Origin: Eubacterium sp.
Lineage (GTDB): Bacteria; Bacillota; Clostridia; Lachnospirales; Lachnospiraceae
Assembly: GCA_017445525.1 (NCBI GenBank)
Contig: JAFSTZ010000070.1
Span: forward strand, 1 to 8,139
Length of the DNA: 8,139 nucleotides
Reading direction: 5' to 3'
In this document: positions 1-7,398 of the stretch, piece after piece
Layout: every line of letters begins with the position of its first letter
How positions within the stretch are numbered: the first letter of the stretch is position 1
Position numbers and translations under genes: made by a program
The notes under the pieces: model-generated
Databases searched by the model: none
Seen by the model: only the letters and a program-made list of their open reading frames with translations
What the model was told of the DNA's origin: nothing

Positions 1-554
1 ATAAACACAGATTGGATGTATTCTTCGATGAGAAGATGAATCCTATCATAGATCTCCACAGCTTCGGCCACGATATAGAGGCAAGCTGGCTCTTTGACAG
101 GGCTGTTGAGGTTTTGGACAATCCTGAGTATGAGATGAAGATGAGACCGATCATCCTGGATCTCGCTCAGACCATTTATGATAAAGCTATGGATCCCTTC
201 CGCACTTCTGTATTTATGGAGGCGGAGAACGGCATTATACGTCAGACCAGAAACTGGTGGACGCAGTGTGAGTCGATGATCGGATTCTTCAATATTTATC
301 AGAAGGATGAGACAAAGACAGAGTATCTCGAGGCTGTCGAGAACATCTGGGGCTTTATAAAGCAGTATCTGATCGATGACAGAGAGGGTAGGGAATGGAT
401 ACAGGAGGTTGATATGATGAATCAGCCGGTGACTTCTCTTCCGTTAGTAGGAGTATGGAAGTGCCCGTATCATAATAGTCGCCTGTGCCTTGAGTTTATA
501 AAGAGAAATAAAAAGAAGACATCTTTTGAACTTCCTAAGCTGGACTTCTTTTAA
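1..554 (+). CDS. Cellobiose 2-epimerase, C-terminal part (5' end outside window)
   Basis: The gene is open at the left edge; the reading frame begins at base 3 and gives 183 residues before TAA, against about 390-400 for the family, so roughly the N-terminal half is missing. It belongs to the N-acylglucosamine 2-epimerase superfamily ((alpha/alpha)6 barrel), cytoplasmic enzymes that reversibly convert cellobiose to 4-O-beta-D-glucosyl-D-mannose by proton transfer at C2. Visible motifs, numbered from the base-3 codon: RLDVFFDE (3-10), SFGHDIEASW (20-29) with the family's histidine at 23, the WW-x-Q-x-E block (85-90), and WKCPYHN (152-158) with the second active-site histidine at 157. I recall matching blocks in the Ruminococcus albus enzyme. 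A basic tail (RNKKK) ends the protein. The 24-base gap to the cellobiose phosphorylase gene implies one transcript. The TTG at 12 is internal, not a real start. An N-acylglucosamine epimerase is less likely given the motifs and neighbour. Confidence 0.9.
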   Translation, partial: KHRLDVFFDEKMNPIIDLHSFGHDIEASWLFDRAVEVLDNPEYEMKMRPIILDLAQTIYDKAMDPFRTSVFMEAENGIIRQTRNWWTQCESMIGFFNIYQKDETKTEYLEAVENIWGFIKQYLIDDREGREWIQEVDMMNQPVTSLPLVGVWKCPYHNSRLCLEFIKRNKKKTSFELPKLDFF

Positions 555-578
555 AATAAAAAAAGGGAGGATTATTAA

Positions 579-3020
579 ATGAAGTTTGGACACTTTGATG
601 ATGCGTCCAAGGAGTACGTTATCACAACACCGAAAACCCCGTTGCCCTGGATTAACTATTTGGGCAGCAACTCATTTTTCTCATTGATCTCCAATACGGC
701 AGGAGGTTACAGCTTTTACAAGGATGCAAAGCTTTTGCGTCTGACCCGTTATCGTTATAACAATATCCCCAATGACGAGGGTGGACGTTACTACTATATC
801 AAGGATGGAGATGAGGTTTGGGCTCCGGGTTGGCAGCCTGTCAGAAAGGAACTCGATTCTTACGAGTGCCGCCACGGTATGGGATATACCAGGATCACGG
901 GATGCAAGAACGATCTTGAGGCTTCCGTGCTTGCGTTTGTTCCGGTCAATGATACCTGTGAGATCAACCGAATCACCGTGACAAACAAGGGATCTTCACA
1001 GAAGGATTTCAAGCTTTTCTCATACATAGAGTTCTGTACTTGGAACGCTATGGATGATATGACGAACTTCCAGAGAAACCTGAGCACCGGTGAGGTTGAG
1101 GTGATCGGCTCCGCTATCTATCACAAGACGGAGTACAGAGAGCGCCGCAATCACTATGCAGTATATGCGGTCAATACCGATATCGACGGATTTGACACCA
1201 GCAGAGATGAGTTCCTGGGCGCCTATCGTCCGACATCTGATCCGCAGGTAGTTGAGGAGGGACAGTCCCATAACTCTATCGCATCAGGATGGTATCCGAT
1301 CGGTTCACATCAGATAAATGTTTCACTGGCACCGGGCGAGTCCAAAACATTTATATTTGTACTTGGTTACTGTGAGAATCCGGTTGATGACAAGTTTGAA
1401 GCACCGAATGTTATAAATAAAAAGCCTGCGAAGGCTCTTCTTGATAAGTACAGCACAGATGAGGGTGTGGACAAGGCTTTCAAGGAGTTGAACGATACAT
1501 GGGAAGCACTTCTCGCCAAGTTCACCGTGAAGTCGAGTGATGAGAAGCTTGACCGTATGGTGAATATCTGGAACCAGTATCAGTGTATGGTGACATTTAA
1601 TATGTCACGTTCGGCTTCCTACTATGAGTCAGGTATAGGACGCGGTATGGGCTTCCGTGATTCATGTCAGGATCTGCTCGGATTTGTTCATCTGATCCCG
1701 GATCGTGCAAGAGAGAGGATCATCGATATCGCTTCGACTCAGTTTGAGGATGGTAGCGCATATCATCAGTATCAGCCTCTGACCAAGAAGGGCAACTCGG
1801 ATATCGGCTCGGGCTTTAACGATGATCCGTTGTGGCTTATAGCAGGAACGAGCGCATATCTGCGTGAGACAGGTGATTACTCGATACTCGATGAGAGTGT
1901 TCCGTATGATAACGATGAATCAAAGGCAACATCACTTTTTGAGCATCTGACAAGATCGCTTGACTATATCATCAATCACAAGGGACCGCATGGCTTGCCG
2001 CTGATCGGTCGTGCAGACTGGAATGACTGTCTGAACCTGAACTGCTTCTCCAAGGAGCCGGGCGAATCTTTCCAGACGTTTGGACCGAGCGAGGGACCTG
2101 TGGCAGAGTCGGTATTTATCGCGGGAATGTTTGTCAAGTATGGAAACGAGTACGCTGATATCTGTGATGCAAGAGGACTTGCCGATGAGGCTAAGCGTGC
2201 ACGTGATGAGGTTACCAAGATGATCGCCGCCATCGAGAAGGATGGATGGGACGGTGATTGGTTCGTACGTGCATACGATGCTGAGGGCAAGAAGGTTGGT
2301 TCCAAAGAGTGCGAGGAAGGTCAGATCTATATCGAGCCGCAGGGCTTCTGTGTACTTGCAGGTGTCGGCGTGGACAACGGACTTGCTGAGAAAGCACTTG
2401 ATTCTGTTAAGGAGAAGCTCGATACCAAGTACGGTATCGTGATCCTTCAGCCGGCGTATACAAGGTATATGTTGAATCTCGGAGAGATCTCATCATATCC
2501 GCCGGGATATAAAGAGAATGCCGGTATATTCTGCCACAACAATCCGTGGGTTTCCTGTGCGGAGACTGTGATCGGACGTGGAGACAGGGCATTTGAGATC
2601 TACAAGAAGACCTGTCCGGCATATCTCGAGGATATCTCCGAGATACATGCAACAGAGCCTTATGTGTATTCACAGATGATCGCCGGAAAGGACGCAAAGT
2701 TCTTTGGTCAGGCGAAAAACAGCTGGCTGACCGGAACGGCTGCATGGACATTTACCAATGTTTCGCAGTATATCCTGGGCGTTTATCCGACACTTAACGG
2801 TCTTTCGGTTAATCCGTGTGTTCCGAAAGGTTTCGGAGATTTCGAGATGACACGTGAGTACAGAGGTGTTAAGTATCATATCACCGTCAAGAACCCTGAT
2901 AGCGTTGAAAAGGGCGTAAAGAGCATCGTGGTTGACGGTCAGACCTTAGAGGGCACTACCGTTATTCCGTATGAAAGCGGTAAGACCGATGTTGATGTAA
3001 TCATTAACATGGGCGCGTAA
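579..3020 (+). CDS. cbp: Cellobiose phosphorylase, GH94 (EC 2.4.1.20)
   Basis: This complete 813-residue cytoplasmic enzyme cleaves cellobiose with inorganic phosphate to alpha-D-glucose-1-phosphate and glucose, saving ATP compared with hydrolysis. Its length matches clostridial cellobiose phosphorylases (about 811). The N-terminus [16 protein letters not shown] and blocks such as [23 protein letters not shown] and [14 protein letters not shown] are those I know from the Clostridium thermocellum/stercorarium enzymes. Order: N-terminal beta-sandwich (about 1-270), helical linker, (alpha/alpha)6 barrel with the active site, C-terminal beta-sheet domain. Active-site residues by family analogy: R355 and D361 in GRGMGFRD, W481 and general acid D483 in RADWNDCLN, phosphate ligands H653 (GIFCHNN) and T718 (SWLTGTA). 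No signal peptide is seen. The ATG at 579 has an AGGGAGG site (564-570) 8 bases upstream. A large terminator follows directly. The specificity call rests on close resemblance to characterised cellobiose phosphorylases; other GH94 activities are unlikely. Confidence 0.96.
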   Translation: MKFGHFDDASKEYVITTPKTPLPWINYLGSNSFFSLISNTAGGYSFYKDAKLLRLTRYRYNNIPNDEGGRYYYIKDGDEVWAPGWQPVRKELDSYECRHGMGYTRITGCKNDLEASVLAFVPVNDTCEINRITVTNKGSSQKDFKLFSYIEFCTWNAMDDMTNFQRNLSTGEVEVIGSAIYHKTEYRERRNHYAVYAVNTDIDGFDTSRDEFLGAYRPTSDPQVVEEGQSHNSIASGWYPIGSHQINVSLAPGESKTFIFVLGYCENPVDDKFEAPNVINKKPAKALLDKYSTDEGVDKAFKELNDTWEALLAKFTVKSSDEKLDRMVNIWNQYQCMVTFNMSRSASYYESGIGRGMGFRDSCQDLLGFVHLIPDRARERIIDIASTQFEDGSAYHQYQPLTKKGNSDIGSGFNDDPLWLIAGTSAYLRETGDYSILDESVPYDNDESKATSLFEHLTRSLDYIINHKGPHGLPLIGRADWNDCLNLNCFSKEPGESFQTFGPSEGPVAESVFIAGMFVKYGNEYADICDARGLADEAKRARDEVTKMIAAIEKDGWDGDWFVRAYDAEGKKVGSKECEEGQIYIEPQGFCVLAGVGVDNGLAEKALDSVKEKLDTKYGIVILQPAYTRYMLNLGEISSYPPGYKENAGIFCHNNPWVSCAETVIGRGDRAFEIYKKTCPAYLEDISEIHATEPYVYSQMIAGKDAKFFGQAKNSWLTGTAAWTFTNVSQYILGVYPTLNGLSVNPCVPKGFGDFEMTREYRGVKYHITVKNPDSVEKGVKSIVVDGQTLEGTTVIPYESGKTDVDVIINMGA

Positions 3021-3155
3021 GCAACGAGGTAAATAAACAATAAGGCTTACCGCCGAGAGCTTGCTCTCGGAAGGTAAGCCTTATTTGTTTATTTAACGAC
3101 TGCCGTGGCACGAGGGCTGCGAAGCAGCCCGAGTCGGCGCGGCAGACCTCGTTGC
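3021..3155 (+). repeat. Structured intergenic element with 10-bp terminal inverted repeats
   Basis: The first ten bases after the phosphorylase stop codon, GCAACGAGGT (3021-3030), are exactly complementary to ACCTCGTTGC at 3146-3155. Between these arms lie two hairpins: the terminator stem (3031-3094), and a second with outer stem TGCCGTG/CGCGGCA (3101-3107 with 3138-3144, one G-U), a short CGA/TCG stem (3111-3113 with 3134-3136) and a 7-bp tip GGGCTGC-gaa-GCAGCCC (3114-3130). As RNA the whole would fold as a three-way junction. It could be a palindromic intergenic repeat or a MITE-like element with terminal inverted repeats, but no clear target-site duplication is seen. It could also be an extended 3'-UTR structure. 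Base pairing is seen directly; the function is not known. Confidence 0.6.
3031..3094 (+). terminator. Very long rho-independent terminator after the phosphorylase gene
   Basis: The arms 3031-3051 and 3073-3094 pair over 21 bp with one bulged base. After a small internal loop (one base against two) the stem continues with CCGAGAG/CTCTCGG (3053-3059 and 3064-3070), capped by the stable tetraloop CTTG (3060-3063). The 3' arm is itself T-rich (TTATTTGTTTATTT), so the hairpin carries its own U-rich tail. The lower stem is A-rich on the left arm, so it could also stop transcription on the minus strand. It ends the epimerase-phosphorylase transcript and separates it from the transporter promoter at about 3285. 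Confidence 0.85.
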
Positions 3156-3185
3156 GACTAAGTCGGCGCGGCAGACCTCGTTGCG
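3132..3185 (+). repeat. Tandem duplication, 25-bp identical units with 29-bp period
   Basis: Two identical 25-base copies lie at 3132-3156 and 3161-3185, separated by ACTA. Each begins AGTCGGCGCGGCAGACC and ends TCGTTGCG. Each contains both CGCGGCA, complementary to TGCCGTG at 3101-3107, and ACCTCGTTGC, complementary to GCAACGAGGT at 3021-3030. The duplication therefore supplies two alternative 3' partners for the same upstream strands. The unit is much richer in GC than the flanking AT-rich DNA. It probably arose by slippage or as part of a dispersed repeat family. Confidence 0.85.
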
Positions 3186-3196
3186 TTATAATAATA

Positions 3197-3264
3197 TTCG
3201 TAAATTTTCGAACTCAAAAACAGCGATTTTTCGGGCAAAATCGGCCGTTACGAACATTTTCGAA
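3197..3264. promoter_or_regulatory. Repeated TTCG/CGAA motifs upstream of the transporter promoter, possible operator region
   Basis: TTCGTAAATTTTCGAA (3197-3212) is a near-perfect 16-bp palindrome with one mismatched pair. ATTTTCGAA recurs at 3204-3212 and 3256-3264, 52 bp apart, close to five helical turns. TTCGTAA (3197-3203) is the inverse complement of TTACGAA (3248-3254). Between them CGATTTT (3224-3230) and AAAATCG (3237-3243) form a 7-bp inverted repeat around TCGGGC. The arrangement lies about 20-90 bp upstream of the -35 box, where an activator or a looping repressor could bind. No regulator family is recognisable from the motif, and AT-rich DNA makes some of this expected by chance. 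Confidence 0.4.
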
Positions 3265-3284
3265 AAAAATATTTAAAATTTTTG

Positions 3285-3298
3285 TTGACTTTAGTCAA
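3285..3298. promoter_or_regulatory. Palindrome covering the -35 box, candidate repressor operator
   Basis: TTGACT-TT-AGTCAA is a perfect inverted repeat with 6-bp arms and a 2-bp centre, and its left arm is the -35 hexamer itself. A dimeric regulator bound here would block RNA polymerase. The sequence is not a recognisable catabolite-responsive (cre) element. The symmetry is observed; operator function is inferred. Confidence 0.45.
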
Positions 3299-3313
3299 AA
3301 ATAAGACTATAAT
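3285..3313 (+). promoter_or_regulatory. Sigma-A (sigma-70 type) promoter of the sugar transporter operon
   Basis: The -35 box TTGACT (3285-3290) and the consensus -10 box TATAAT (3308-3313) are separated by exactly 17 bp. Upstream, 3263-3284 is almost pure A/T and resembles an UP element. Transcription would start near 3320, leaving a leader of about 53 bases before the ATG at 3373. The leader contains AGGAGGG at 3357-3363, 9 bases before the start codon. This is the only near-consensus promoter found in the window and it fits strong expression of the binding protein. Confidence 0.85.
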
Positions 3314-3372
3314 AGCGTTAGTTTATCAATTAGGGCTATGAGCCAAACACCTTAAAAGGAGGGAAACAAAGA

Positions 3373-4578
3373 ATGAGAGCAAAGAAACTTTTGGCAGTTA
3401 TGCTTAGTGCCGTTCTTGCATTCTCACTTGTAGCATGTGGTGAGGACAAGGGTACTACAGATAATGCATCAACTGACAACGCAGCAACTGAAGAGTCATC
3501 ATCCGATAGCGGGGAGACTGCTGACGCTCCTGCAGCTGCAGGCGGAAACAAAGTAGGTATCGCAATGCCTACCAAGTCACTTGAGAGATGGAACCGTGAC
3601 GGTTCTTACCTTGAGGAGCAGTTCAAGAGCAAAGGTTATGAGGTTTCACTTACCTACTCTGACAACAAGATCGATCAGCAGGTTAAGGATATCGAGGGAC
3701 TTATCGCTGACAACGTAAATCTTCTTGTAGTAGCAGCTATCGACGGCGAGTCACTTTCACAGGTACTTGCTCAGGCTAAAGAGCAGGGCATTCCGGTTAT
3801 TTCTTATGACCGTCTTATCATGAACACAGATGCTATCAGTTACTATGTATCATTTGATAACTACACAGTTGGAAAGCTCCAGGGCGAGTTCGTAAGAGAT
3901 CAGCTTGATCTTGACAACGCAGCAGGACCTTTCAACATCGAGTTCACCGCTGGTGACCCGGCTGATAACAACGCAGGATTCTTCTTCAACGGTGCTAAGG
4001 ATGCACTTCAGAAGTATCTTGACGAGGGCAAGCTTGTAGTTCAGTCAGGACAGACAGAGTTCGATCAGGTTGCAACACAGCAGTGGGATACTTCCAAGGC
4101 TCTTACACGTTTCCAGAACATCCTTGGTTCTAACTACGCTGACAAGCAGCTTGATGTAGCACTTTGCTCAAACGACTCAACTGCACTTGGTGTTACACAG
4201 GCTATCGAGTCTGACTACAACGGATCAAACCAGGTTATCGTAACAGGTCAGGACGGTGACGAGGCTAACCTTCAGAACATCGTTGATGGTAAGCAGACCA
4301 TGACCGTTTACAAGGCAGTTGCAAACGAGGCAGTAGCAACACTTGACCTCGGCGATGCAATCCTTCAGGGCAAGACTCCGGATGAGAACCTTATCAAGGA
4401 AGCAGGATGGAGCTTCGAGTGTGCATATGATACCTCTTCATATGACAACGGAACAGGCATCATTCCTTCATATCTTCTTGTACCGACTGTTGTAACCAAG
4501 GATAACATCCAGTCAGAGCTGGTTGACACCGGTTACTACACCATGGGTGACGACGGATATCCTCATCCGGTAGGTTGA
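3373..4578 (+). CDS. chvE: ChvE-type sugar-binding lipoprotein of an ABC transporter
   Basis: This 401-residue extracellular, membrane-anchored substrate-binding protein is of the periplasmic-binding-protein-like family (ChvE/XylF branch) and delivers sugars to the permease encoded downstream. A lipoprotein signal peptide is clear: MRAKK, a hydrophobic core, then lipobox LVAC with the lipidated Cys at 22. An acidic Asn/Ser/Thr-rich linker (23-58) follows, then the two-lobed domain. Landmarks are KVGIAMPTKSLERW (60-73), SYDRL (144-148), FNIEF plus DPADNN (187-200), GQDGDE (292-297) and a C-terminal IPSYLLVPTVVTKDN block, all colinear with Agrobacterium ChvE as I recall it. That family binds several aldose monosaccharides (glucose, galactose, arabinose, xylose); the actual ligand here cannot be read off. 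Codon use is strongly biased (for example CTT for Leu), suggesting high expression. The ATG has AGGAGGG 9 bases upstream. XylF or MglB assignments are less apt. Confidence 0.93.
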   Translation: MRAKKLLAVMLSAVLAFSLVACGEDKGTTDNASTDNAATEESSSDSGETADAPAAAGGNKVGIAMPTKSLERWNRDGSYLEEQFKSKGYEVSLTYSDNKIDQQVKDIEGLIADNVNLLVVAAIDGESLSQVLAQAKEQGIPVISYDRLIMNTDAISYYVSFDNYTVGKLQGEFVRDQLDLDNAAGPFNIEFTAGDPADNNAGFFFNGAKDALQKYLDEGKLVVQSGQTEFDQVATQQWDTSKALTRFQNILGSNYADKQLDVALCSNDSTALGVTQAIESDYNGSNQVIVTGQDGDEANLQNIVDGKQTMTVYKAVANEAVATLDLGDAILQGKTPDENLIKEAGWSFECAYDTSSYDNGTGIIPSYLLVPTVVTKDNIQSELVDTGYYTMGDDGYPHPVG

Positions 4579-4604
4579 TCATCACAGATGATATCATGAA
4601 ACAT

Positions 4605-4643
4605 AAGGAGGCGAGCGAGTTTTATTTCTCGCCCGCCTCTTTT
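4605..4643 (+). terminator. Intra-operon terminator/attenuator between binding protein and ATPase genes
   Basis: A GC-rich stem pairs GAGGCGAGCGAG (4608-4619) with CTCGCCCGCCTC (4628-4639), with a single A-C mismatch and an 8-base loop. It can extend by 3 further pairs (4605-4607 with 4640-4642) and runs into TTTT at 4640-4643, followed by GTTGT. It sits 26 bases after the lipoprotein stop codon and about 40 bases before the ATPase start. Partial termination here would give more binding protein than membrane components, as is common in sugar ABC operons. Confidence 0.85.
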
Positions 4644-4665
4644 GTTGTATACATTATAATAGTGA

Positions 4666-4684
4666 AAAGGAGGTGCTTTTTTTG
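4666..4684 (+). promoter_or_regulatory. Ribosome binding site that selects a TTG start
   Basis: AAAGGAGGTG (4666-4675) is a near-perfect anti-16S match. It is followed by C, seven consecutive T (4677-4683), and the TTG codon at 4682-4684. The SD-to-TTG spacing is about 8 bases, which is ideal. The in-frame GTG at 4673 lies inside the SD itself and cannot use it; the next ATG at 4703 is too far away. TTG is therefore the best start. Confidence 0.8.
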
Positions 4685-6241
4685 GCAGATATTATTCTCG
4701 AGATGAAAAATATCACCAAGCTGTATCCCGGCGTAAAAGCTTTGGATGATGTGAACCTCCAGGTGGAAAGAGGCGAGATTCATGCGTTGGTTGGAGAGAA
4801 CGGCGCAGGTAAGTCCACGCTGATGAATGTTCTGTCGGGTACGATCCCGTTTGGTGAGTACACCGGTCAGATCATTTATAACGGTAAAGAATGTCAGTTC
4901 AAGAACATTCAGGACAGTGAAAAAGAAGGAATCGTTATCATCCATCAGGAACTCGCTCTGATCCCTGAGCTTACTATCGCTGAGAACATGTTCCTTGGCA
5001 ACGAGCAGGCCAATGGTATGGGAAAGATCAATTGGGCTGAGACACATAAAAAGGCTTCGGATAGTATGAAGCGTGTCGGACTCAAGGAGAAATCCACGGT
5101 TCTTATAAAGGATATCGGAACCGGTAAGCAGCAGCTTGTCGAGATTGCAAAGGCTCTTGCAAAGAACGTTAAGCTTTTGATCCTTGACGAGCCCACATCC
5201 TCACTGAATGAGGAGGATTCCAAGATGCTTCTTGATATGCTTCTTGAATTCAAGAAGGAAGGTCTTACCTCTATTATTATTACACATAAGCTGAATGAGG
5301 TTGCTTACTGTGCAGACAAGATCACGGTAGTCCGTGACGGATCTACCATCGAGACGATGGAAAATCCGGAGCACAATATTGATGAAGAGAGGATCATCAA
5401 AGGGATGGTTGGTCGTGAGCTCACAAACCGTTATCCGTCCCGTGAGCACAACATCAAAGATGAGATCCTTTTTGAAGCAAAAGACTGGACAGTTTATCAT
5501 CCCGTTTATACGGAAAAATGTGTTGATGACCATGTAAGCTTCTATGTACGAAAGGGTGAGGTAGTCGGCTTCTCCGGTCTGCAGGGAGCAGGTCGTACGG
5601 AGCTTGCCATGTCACTGTTCGGAAAGAACTACGGAAGTCACATCACCGGACATGAGTACATCCATGGCAAGGAAGTCAATCTGAAAAATGAGCACGACGC
5701 CATAGAGCATGGACTTGCTTATGCAACAGAGGACAGAAAGACAAATGGTCTTGTGCTTTCAGATACCATCGCAAGAAATACGACTATGGCAAAGCTTTCC
5801 AAAGTCAGTTCAGGTCCGTTTGGTGTCATAGATGTTGCTAAGGAAAACAAAGAGGCTGAAGCCTACAAGGAAGCCATGAAGACGAAGACTCCGTCAGTGC
5901 AGCAGTACGTCGGAAATCTTTCAGGTGGTAACCAGCAGAAGGTACTTCTTTCCAAGTGGATGTTTGCCGAGCCGGATATATTGTTCCTTGATGAGCCTAC
6001 ACGTGGTATCGATGTAGGAGCTAAGTATGAGATATATACTATTATAAATGACATGGTAGCAGAGGGCAAAGCGGTTGTTATGATTTCTTCCGAGCTTCCC
6101 GAGCTCCTCGGCATGTGTGACAGGATATATGTCATGAATGAAGGAAAGATGGTCGGTGAGTTCACCGCAGAAGAAGCGACCCAGGAGAAGATCATGAGTG
6201 CGATCCTATCCTCAGACAAAGAAAAGGAGGTTTCGGCATGA
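4682..6241 (+). CDS. mmsA: Multiple-monosaccharide ABC transporter ATP-binding subunit (MmsA/GguA, XylG-like)
   Basis: This 519-residue cytoplasmic ATPase has two fused nucleotide-binding domains, typical of carbohydrate-uptake (CUT2) transporters such as XylG, MglA and RbsA. With the TTG start, domain 1 has Walker [10 protein letters not shown] (38-46), a variant signature IGTGKQQ (145-151) and Walker B LLILDEPT (165-172). Domain 2 has [10 protein letters not shown] (299-308), where Arg replaces the Walker A Lys, then LSGGNQQK (413-420) and [11 protein letters not shown] (434-444). The degenerate second Walker A is normal for this family, so ATP hydrolysis is expected mainly at the composite sites that keep the catalytic residues. 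The sequence begins [16 protein letters not shown], the standard CUT2 opening. It lies downstream of the binding-protein gene beyond a terminator, and its TGA overlaps the permease ATG by four bases. The substrate follows the binding protein, so GguA/MmsA is preferred over XylG only by context. Confidence 0.93.
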   Translation: MADIILEMKNITKLYPGVKALDDVNLQVERGEIHALVGENGAGKSTLMNVLSGTIPFGEYTGQIIYNGKECQFKNIQDSEKEGIVIIHQELALIPELTIAENMFLGNEQANGMGKINWAETHKKASDSMKRVGLKEKSTVLIKDIGTGKQQLVEIAKALAKNVKLLILDEPTSSLNEEDSKMLLDMLLEFKKEGLTSIIITHKLNEVAYCADKITVVRDGSTIETMENPEHNIDEERIIKGMVGRELTNRYPSREHNIKDEILFEAKDWTVYHPVYTEKCVDDHVSFYVRKGEVVGFSGLQGAGRTELAMSLFGKNYGSHITGHEYIHGKEVNLKNEHDAIEHGLAYATEDRKTNGLVLSDTIARNTTMAKLSKVSSGPFGVIDVAKENKEAEAYKEAMKTKTPSVQQYVGNLSGGNQQKVLLSKWMFAEPDILFLDEPTRGIDVGAKYEIYTIINDMVAEGKAVVMISSELPELLGMCDRIYVMNEGKMVGEFTAEEATQEKIMSAILSSDKEKEVSA

Positions 6242-7398
6242 AAGTGTCCGTATTTTTGAAAAAGTACACCATGGTCATCGCTCTGGTTGTCGTATTCGTA
6301 TTCTTTACGGTTCTGACCGGAGGCAAGATGATCGCAGCGCAGAATATCTCGAACCTGCTGCTGCAGAACGCATACGTGCTCATCATGGCATGTGGTATGT
6401 TGTTATGTATCCTGACAGGTGGTAACGTCGATCTGTCTGTAGGATCAACATTGTGTCTGACCGCAGCTACTGCTGCAAAGCTCCTCGGAGATGGTCAGAG
6501 TATCATAGTTGCCATCCTCGTACCGCTCGTTATCGGTGCAGTGATCGGTATATTCCAAGGGTATTTGATAGGATATGTCCATATCCCACCATTTATATGT
6601 ACGCTGGCGGGTATGTTCCTGTTCAGAGGACTTGCCAGAGTCGTTCTTGATTCAAAGACTCTGCCGCTGACCAAGTTTGAAGGTTTTACCAATATCTTTA
6701 CAAGCTACATCCAGATACCGGGTCTTGACTCGGATGGATCTTATAAGTCGGCGCTGATCATCGGTATCGCAGTTGCGGTTGCCATCACAGCTTGGACATT
6801 TATCAGCTTGGGTCGTAAGAAGGCTCGTGGCTATGATGTTGGTTCAGCACTTGGAACCGGTATCCGTATCATCATCATCGATGCTTTGATCGTACTGTAT
6901 TCCATCTGCCTGATGAACTACAAGGGTATTCCGGTGATGGTTCTCTGGATCCTCGGCGTTGTATGCATCTTTGCATTTATCACAAGCTCTACCGTATTCG
7001 GTCGTTACTTCTACGCAGTAGGTGGTAACGAGAAGGCTACCAAGCTTTCCGGTATCGATCCGAGAAAGGTTTACTTCTGGGCTTACTTCCTTATGAGCTT
7101 CCTTGCAGGTCTTTCGGGACTTCTGGTAGGTGCTCGTATCGGATCTGTAGACGGTAACATGGGTAACACTTACGAGATGGACGCTATCGCATCCTGCTTT
7201 ATCGGTGGCGCCAGCGCATACGGTGGATCAGGTACTGTTCCGGGCGTCATGGTCGGAGCTATCCTCCTCGGTGTTATCAACCAGGGTATGTCGATCTACG
7301 GTCTGCCTGACATGTGGCAGTACGTAGTCAAGGGTCTCGTTCTTTTGATCGCCGTTGTATTCGACGTCGTATCTAACCACAAGACCGGTAAGTCATGA
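6238..7398 (+). CDS. mmsB: Multiple-monosaccharide ABC transporter permease (MmsB/GguB, XylH-like)
   Basis: This 386-residue polytopic membrane protein of the BPD_transp_2 (CUT2 permease) family forms the sugar channel with the ATPase encoded upstream. A first hydrophobic segment (about 11-29) follows a short basic N-terminus. The family motifs [12 protein letters not shown] (60-70), [13 protein letters not shown] (255-267) and the glycine-rich [14 protein letters not shown] near the C-terminus are all present; roughly ten hydrophobic segments can be counted by eye. A basic loop with GRKKARG lies about halfway along. The length agrees with XylH/GguB rather than the shorter RbsC (about 320). 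The start ATG shares bases with the ATPase stop (ATGA) and has AAAGGAGG (6223-6230) inside the upstream gene, 7 bases before it. Its own TGA overlaps the next ATG in the same way, pointing to translational coupling. Confidence 0.93.
   Translation: MKVSVFLKKYTMVIALVVVFVFFTVLTGGKMIAAQNISNLLLQNAYVLIMACGMLLCILTGGNVDLSVGSTLCLTAATAAKLLGDGQSIIVAILVPLVIGAVIGIFQGYLIGYVHIPPFICTLAGMFLFRGLARVVLDSKTLPLTKFEGFTNIFTSYIQIPGLDSDGSYKSALIIGIAVAVAITAWTFISLGRKKARGYDVGSALGTGIRIIIIDALIVLYSICLMNYKGIPVMVLWILGVVCIFAFITSSTVFGRYFYAVGGNEKATKLSGIDPRKVYFWAYFLMSFLAGLSGLLVGARIGSVDGNMGNTYEMDAIASCFIGGASAYGGSGTVPGVMVGAILLGVINQGMSIYGLPDMWQYVVKGLVLLIAVVFDVVSNHKTGKS

Noticed and set aside
3132..3185. Two 25-bp repeats considered as a minimal CRISPR array
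   Set aside because: The spacer is only 4 bp, there are only two units, no cas genes are near, and the repeats are complementary to neighbouring sequence.
3336..3575. Minus-strand open frame over the lipoprotein start, rich in Ser/Ala/Val
   Set aside because: Its composition is the complement of the signal peptide and linker codons; it has no independent support.
4578..4592. Small hairpin ATCATC-ACA-GATGAT at the lipoprotein stop codon
   Set aside because: Its AT-rich 6-bp stem is too weak to be called; the strong terminator immediately downstream explains the region.
4655..4660. TATAAT that could be a -10 box for a separate ATPase-gene promoter
   Set aside because: No -35-like hexamer lies 16-18 bp upstream (that stretch is the GC-rich terminator arm) and there is no extended TG motif.
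4673..4681. Upstream GTG start that would add three residues to the ATPase
   Set aside because: The codon lies within the Shine-Dalgarno sequence and has no SD of its own; TTG at 4682 has ideal spacing.
4622..5047. Minus-strand 141-codon open frame
   Set aside because: It overlaps the terminator and the ATPase Walker A coding region; it is an antisense shadow without an SD.
5576..5605. Possible loss-of-function of the second ATPase domain (Arg in place of Walker A Lys)
   Set aside because: This GAGRTE form is typical of the second domain in CUT2 ATPases and is not a defect.
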